Origin: CAZQSS01 sp964596405
GTDB taxonomy: Bacteria; Patescibacteriota; Patescibacteriia; Magasanikbacterales; UBA10003
Reading direction: 5' to 3'
Length of the DNA stretch: 8,819 bases
NCBI GenBank assembly: GCA_964596405.1
Contig: CAZQSS010000036.1
Location: 1-8,819, forward strand
The notes beneath the pieces were generated by a model that did no database searches, was not told the DNA's origin, and worked only from the letters and a program-made list of their open reading frames with translations. Positions within the stretch are counted from its first letter, which is position 1; the number at the start of each line of letters is the position of its first letter. Below are positions 5,767 to 8,819 of this stretch, piece after piece. A program made the translations under genes and the position numbers.

Positions 5767-8232
5767 ATGTTAATTAGTTTGAATTGGTTAAAACAATACG
5801 TTGATTTGACCGGCGCGGTGACAGCTGAAGACTTAAAGCAAAAATTGACTTTGAGTACGGTGGAAGTGGAGGGCTTTGAAGATCAGGCCAAAAATTTGGA
5901 GGGGATTGTAGTGGGCAAGGTTTTAAAAGCGGAAAAGCACCCCAACGCCGACAAATTGAAAGTCTGCCAAGTGGATATTGGCCATGAAAAACTGCAGATT
6001 GTCTGCGGCGGTTCTAACGTTTACGAGGGCATGCTCGCGGCCGTGGCCAAAATCGGCGCCAAAGTGCGTTGGCATGGCGCCGGTGAACTCGTGGTGATGG
6101 AATCGGCCAAAATCCGCGATGTTGAATCTTTCGGCATGATTTGCGCTTCCACCGAAATCGGTCTGGGTGAACTTTTCCCGTTAAAAAATGAAAAAGAAAT
6201 TTTGGATCTGACCAAGTTCAAGTATAAGGTCGGCATGCCTCTGGCCCGCGCTTTGGGTTTGGACGATATAATTTTGGAAGTGGATAACAAATCTTTATCC
6301 AATCGTCCGGATCTGTGGGGTCATTACGGCCTGGCGCGCGAAGTGGCCGCACTCTACAAGCGAAGATTGGAAGATTATAAGACTAAAAAAATAAATCCCG
6401 GCAAAGAAATTGACCTTCAGGTAAAAGTGGAGGATAACAAGCTTTGCCCGCGGTATATGGCAGTGGCGCTGGGCGGAATAAAAGTGGCCGAATCGCCCTT
6501 GTGGCTAAAACAGGCTCTAGTCAAGGTCGGTTTGCGGCCGATCAACAATATCGTGGATATTACCAATTATATAATGTTTGATTTGGGTCAGCCCATGCAT
6601 GCTTTTGACGCCGCTAAATTAAATCCGAAATCCGAAATCCGAAATCCGAAACAAATAGTGGTGAGGCGGGCTAAAGATGGCGAGAAATTTGAAACGTTGG
6701 ACGGAGAAAAGAAAAAATTGGATTCGTCAATGCTGGTTATTGCCACCGACGATGAACGGCCGTTGGCTTTGGCCGGCGTAATCGGTGGGGTAGACAGCGG
6801 TATCACTGAAGAGACAACCGAGATTATTTTTGAGTCGGCCAATTTTGATCCAGCCAGCATCAGAAAAACCTCAACCAAGTTGGGGGTGAGGACAGACTCT
6901 TCGGCGCGTTTTGAAAAAAGCCTGGATCCTAATTGGTGCCAGTTGGCGTTGGAACGGGCCGTTGAGATGGCTTTGGAGCTGTGCCCCGGGGCTAAAGTTA
7001 TAAGCCGGGTGGCGGACGAGAAACATTTTCATTTGAAAACCGGGCCGGTGGTTATTTCTTTGGCCGCCTTTCATAAAAAAATTGGCGTGGAAATTCTTAA
7101 AAAAACCATTGTTGATATTTTGGAACATTTGGGTTTTGGCGTTAGACAAAAAACCGAGGCCCTCTCAATTACTATCCCAACCTGGCGGGCGACCAAAGAC
7201 ATTGCCATGGCCGAAGATATTATTGAAGAGGTTTTGAGAATTTACGGTTATGATAAAATTGAATCTAGTTTGCCCAAGTTTCCCATTGCGCCACCCGAAG
7301 TGAATTTGGAACGTCAGTTGCAATGGCAGGCGAGTGATTGTCTGGTTAAAAATTTGGCTTACAGCGAGATGAGCAATTATGCTTTTGTCAGCGCCGTCCA
7401 AATCAAAAAAATGGGCGACAGTTTGGATACATATTTGGAATTGGACAATCCTTTGTCTAAAGAAAAGCCGTTTTTAAGGCGTTATTTGTTGACGAATCTG
7501 TTGGAAAACGCCGAGCGCAATTTGGCCAATGAAGACGAATTAAAGCTGTTTGAGGTGGGCAAAGTGTTTTTAGCCGAGAAGCCGGGGCCGCGTATGCGCA
7601 ATAATCGCGCGGAACTTTTGCCCCGCCAAGACACCTGGTTGGCGGCGCTTTATACCGCCAAAAAAGACAATGAACCGTTTTGGGGCGCGCGTCGCGCTGT
7701 TGAAAACATCTTTCAGACCTGGCAAAAAAAATGGGAGTTGGTTGCAACTAAAGATATTCGTCCCTGGGAGCACCCGGTTCGGCTGGGGAAAATTAAAGTT
7801 GGGAATGAAGAAGTTGGACAAGTGTTTGAGTTAAATCCGTCGGTGGCCGAAAAATTTGGTATCAATACTAAAGTGGGGATAGTGGAAATTAATTTGACCA
7901 AGCTGGCGGAATTAAAAAAAGAAAAGCAAGTTTTTTATGAATCGGTGCCGGCTTATCCGGATATGGAACGCGATTTGGCATTGGTAGTGGCCAAAAAAAT
8001 TACTCACCAAGAAGTGGCGGATGAACTGTTAGGCAGTGGTCCACTTTTGAAAGCGGTGGAGCTTTTTGATTTGTACGCGGGCGCCAACATCGGTGAAAAT
8101 AAAAAAAGTTTGGCATATCATTTTATTTTCCGTCATCCTGATCGCACTCTCAAGACCGAAGAAGTGGACGCGGCCATGGAAAAAATTAAAAAGTTATTAA
8201 AACAAAAGTTCGCGGCGGAGACCAGAAGTTAG
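5767..8232 (+). CDS. pheT: Phenylalanyl-tRNA synthetase beta subunit
   Basis: PheT is the tRNA-binding and proofreading partner of PheS. The 821-residue length and the domain order fit the bacterial family. An OB-fold tRNA-binding domain lies at about 40-150 (EGIVVGKVLKAEKHPNADKL), and LSNRPDLWGHYGLAREVAALY follows near 175. The B3/B4 editing domain (about 215-400) contains the PMHAFDA histidine and RKTSTKLGVRTDSSARFEKS. The B5 domain spans about 424-497, then comes the catalytic-like core. The C-terminal ferredoxin-like anticodon-binding domain (about 726-815) begins YPDMERDLALVV. Start ATG 5767 gives the family-typical MLISLNWLKQYVD. It is separated from pheS by the GxxExxY cassette, so co-transcription depends on read-through. 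Residues 286-295 (NPKSEIRNPK) come from a 7-bp tandem repeat in the editing domain. The stop codon TAG lies within another heptamer array. Confidence 0.98.
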   Translation: MLISLNWLKQYVDLTGAVTAEDLKQKLTLSTVEVEGFEDQAKNLEGIVVGKVLKAEKHPNADKLKVCQVDIGHEKLQIVCGGSNVYEGMLAAVAKIGAKVRWHGAGELVVMESAKIRDVESFGMICASTEIGLGELFPLKNEKEILDLTKFKYKVGMPLARALGLDDIILEVDNKSLSNRPDLWGHYGLAREVAALYKRRLEDYKTKKINPGKEIDLQVKVEDNKLCPRYMAVALGGIKVAESPLWLKQALVKVGLRPINNIVDITNYIMFDLGQPMHAFDAAKLNPKSEIRNPKQIVVRRAKDGEKFETLDGEKKKLDSSMLVIATDDERPLALAGVIGGVDSGITEETTEIIFESANFDPASIRKTSTKLGVRTDSSARFEKSLDPNWCQLALERAVEMALELCPGAKVISRVADEKHFHLKTGPVVISLAAFHKKIGVEILKKTIVDILEHLGFGVRQKTEALSITIPTWRATKDIAMAEDIIEEVLRIYGYDKIESSLPKFPIAPPEVNLERQLQWQASDCLVKNLAYSEMSNYAFVSAVQIKKMGDSLDTYLELDNPLSKEKPFLRRYLLTNLLENAERNLANEDELKLFEVGKVFLAEKPGPRMRNNRAELLPRQDTWLAALYTAKKDNEPFWGARRAVENIFQTWQKKWELVATKDIRPWEHPVRLGKIKVGNEEVGQVFELNPSVAEKFGINTKVGIVEINLTKLAELKKEKQVFYESVPAYPDMERDLALVVAKKITHQEVADELLGSGPLLKAVELFDLYAGANIGENKKSLAYHFIFRHPDRTLKTEEVDAAMEKIKKLLKQKFAAETRS
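6621..6648. repeat. In-frame tandem 7-bp repeat (AAATCCG x4) inside pheT
   Basis: Four exact copies of AAATCCG are read as NPKSEIRNPK between HAFDAAKL and IVVRRA of the B3/B4 domain, where related proteins have a short loop. Because 7 is not a multiple of 3, gain or loss of single units would shift the frame. The insert must therefore be kept in a frame-compatible total length, or sense is kept by flanking bases. Confidence 0.85.
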
Positions 8233-8258
8233 AAAAGAGAAAGTAGAAAATAGAATAG
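8224..8258. repeat. Degenerate 7-bp tandem array (AGAANNN x5) over the pheT stop
   Basis: Five consecutive heptamers all start with AGAA: AGAAGTT, AGAAAAG, AGAAAGT, AGAAAAT and AGAATAG. The pheT stop TAG (8230-8232) lies across the first and second units. The rest fills the start of the pheT-downstream spacer. Confidence 0.65.
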
Positions 8259-8284
8259 TTAAAATCCAGGTCAGCCGGGGATTT

Positions 8285-8312
8285 TTGAAAAAACGGCGAA
8301 GTGTGGTATAAT
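8285..8312 (+). promoter_or_regulatory. Strong extended -10 promoter upstream of the small membrane-protein gene
   Basis: TTGAAA (8285-8290) and a perfect TATAAT (8307-8312) are 16 bp apart, and TGG (8304-8306) supplies an extended -10. The expected start of transcription is about 8319, giving an 86-nt leader before ATG 8405. This is the best sigma70-type promoter in the window. Confidence 0.8.
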
Positions 8313-8318
8313 ATAGAT

Positions 8319-8376
8319 ATCCCGCAAAAGCGGGATCCCGACTTCGTTATCAAATATAAAAATGGCGCGTCGGGAT
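8319..8376 (+). promoter_or_regulatory. Structured 5' leader with overlapping hairpins
   Basis: Hairpin one is ATCCCGC (8319-8325), loop AAAA, GCGGGAT (8330-8336). Hairpin two pairs ATCCCGAC (8335-8342) with GTCGGGAT (8369-8376) across 26 nt. They share bases 8335-8336, and ATCCCG of the first left arm could also pair with CGGGAT of the last arm, so alternative folds are possible. The predicted transcript begins at the first arm. It does not match any riboswitch I know. It may equally be a palindromic repeat into which bases were inserted. Confidence 0.5.
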
Positions 8377-8400
8377 AAGTTTTAAGTTACAAGTTATAAG
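8377..8400. repeat. 7-bp tandem array (AAGTTNN x3) just before the small gene
   Basis: AAGTTTT, AAGTTAC and AAGTTAT follow one another, with a partial fourth AAG. The array ends four bases before ATG 8405 and so occupies the ribosome-binding region. No GGAGG-like motif is present. Confidence 0.65.
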
Positions 8401-8404
8401 CAAT

Positions 8405-8746
8405 ATGTTAGAAAACAGCAAAGATCTTTTATTTATCGTCTTGTCGTTTAGCGCCCTGTGGATTACGGTTTTTTTATGCTGGCTCATCTATTACCTGGTT
8501 TCCATACTGCGCAATACCAATACCATGGTGGAGGAACTGCGCGACCGTTTTCGGGGGATTGAAGAGACTATGCGTTCTATCCGCGACCGGATTGAGCACG
8601 CCACCTCATCAATGGGCTTTGTTTCCGAAGGCGTGATTAAACTGATTCAATTTTTTGTCAGCCGCCGCAAAAGCAAAATGGAATATTCCGAACTTGAAGA
8701 TTTGATGGGTGAAAAACCCGAAGGTAAGAAGAAAAAGAAGAAGTAG
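8405..8746 (+). CDS. Small single-pass membrane protein with cytoplasmic coiled coil and polylysine tail
   Basis: I do not recognise this 113-residue protein. One strong membrane helix lies at about residues 8-36 (LLFIVLSFSALWITVFLCWL). It is followed by a charged heptad-rich helix (TMVEELRDRFRGIEETMRSI and onward to about 68). A short hydrophobic amphipathic stretch comes next (GVIKLIQFFVS), then a basic tail ending in six lysines. The overall shape resembles DUF948-type small membrane proteins, but this is resemblance in layout only. It has its own promoter and leader upstream and an intrinsic terminator 14 bases after the stop, so it is a single-gene transcription unit. The positive charge after the helix suggests the coiled coil is cytoplasmic, where it could oligomerise or contact nucleic acid or acidic lipid (inference). 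Confidence 0.8.
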   Translation: MLENSKDLLFIVLSFSALWITVFLCWLIYYLVSILRNTNTMVEELRDRFRGIEETMRSIRDRIEHATSSMGFVSEGVIKLIQFFVSRRKSKMEYSELEDLMGEKPEGKKKKKK

Positions 8747-8760
8747 AACCGCTCAAAATT

Positions 8761-8787
8761 AAAAATCCGCTCAAAAGGCGGATTTTT
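8761..8787 (+). terminator. Intrinsic terminator after the small membrane-protein gene
   Basis: AAAAATCCGC (8761-8770) pairs perfectly with GCGGATTTTT (8778-8787) around a 7-nt loop, and the right arm ends in five T residues. The A-tract on the left would also let it act on transcripts from the opposite strand. CCGCTCAAAA is present twice, at 8749 and 8767, so GCGG could also pair with the earlier copy. Confidence 0.85.
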
Positions 8788-8807
8788 AAGCTAAAATAAG
8801 CTAAAAT
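8788..8807. repeat. Tandem 10-bp direct repeat at the window end
   Basis: AAGCTAAAAT occurs twice back to back. Each unit contains TAAAAT, a -10-like hexamer, so it could belong to the promoter of the next gene. No convincing -35 was seen and the window ends 12 bases later. Confidence 0.5.
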
Positions 8808-8819
8808 TATCCGCCCCTC

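Overview
The window looks like a chromosomal segment of a Patescibacteria (CPR) genome, probably a Parcubacteria-type lineage. This is an inference from gene content and style, with no database search behind it. The signs are a dockerin-tailed protein beside a membrane-anchored cohesin protein, short spacers, almost no Shine-Dalgarno motifs, -10 boxes close to or directly before start codons, and short palindromes or 7-bp tandem repeats inside essential genes. All six genes read on the + strand.

Layout. Positions 1-149 hold the 3' end of a gene whose product ends in a calcium-binding dockerin domain. Positions 154-2808 encode a large exported protein with two cohesin-like domains. It reads like two tandem paralogues fused through a transmembrane hairpin, and it carries a perfect 16-bp inverted repeat in its signal-peptide region. 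A promoter at 2838-2866 then drives a probably leaderless rseP-type site-2 protease (2874-4190). One base after its stop comes pheS (4192-5244). A small AT-rich GxxExxY nuclease-fold gene (5307-5729), bracketed by inverted arrays of CACAGAT, separates pheS from pheT (5767-8232). A strong extended -10 promoter, a hairpin-rich leader and a heptamer repeat precede a 113-residue single-pass membrane protein (8405-8746), which ends in a clear intrinsic terminator. The last 32 bases hold only a 10-bp direct repeat.

How the genes work together. The dockerin and cohesin neighbours could form a calcium-dependent cell-surface assembly. PheS and PheT form the alpha2beta2 phenylalanyl-tRNA synthetase. 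RseP cuts membrane proteins within the bilayer and may be co-transcribed with the synthetase genes. The GxxExxY gene looks like an insertion into the pheS-pheT operon.

The most notable pattern is repeat invasion. A palindrome adds about seven codons to pheS, a 7-bp repeat is read in frame in pheT, the CACAGAT cassette splits the two genes, and two more period-7 arrays flank the last promoter. The cohesin-dockerin pair and the CACAGAT-GxxExxY cassette are the best candidates for under-described biology.
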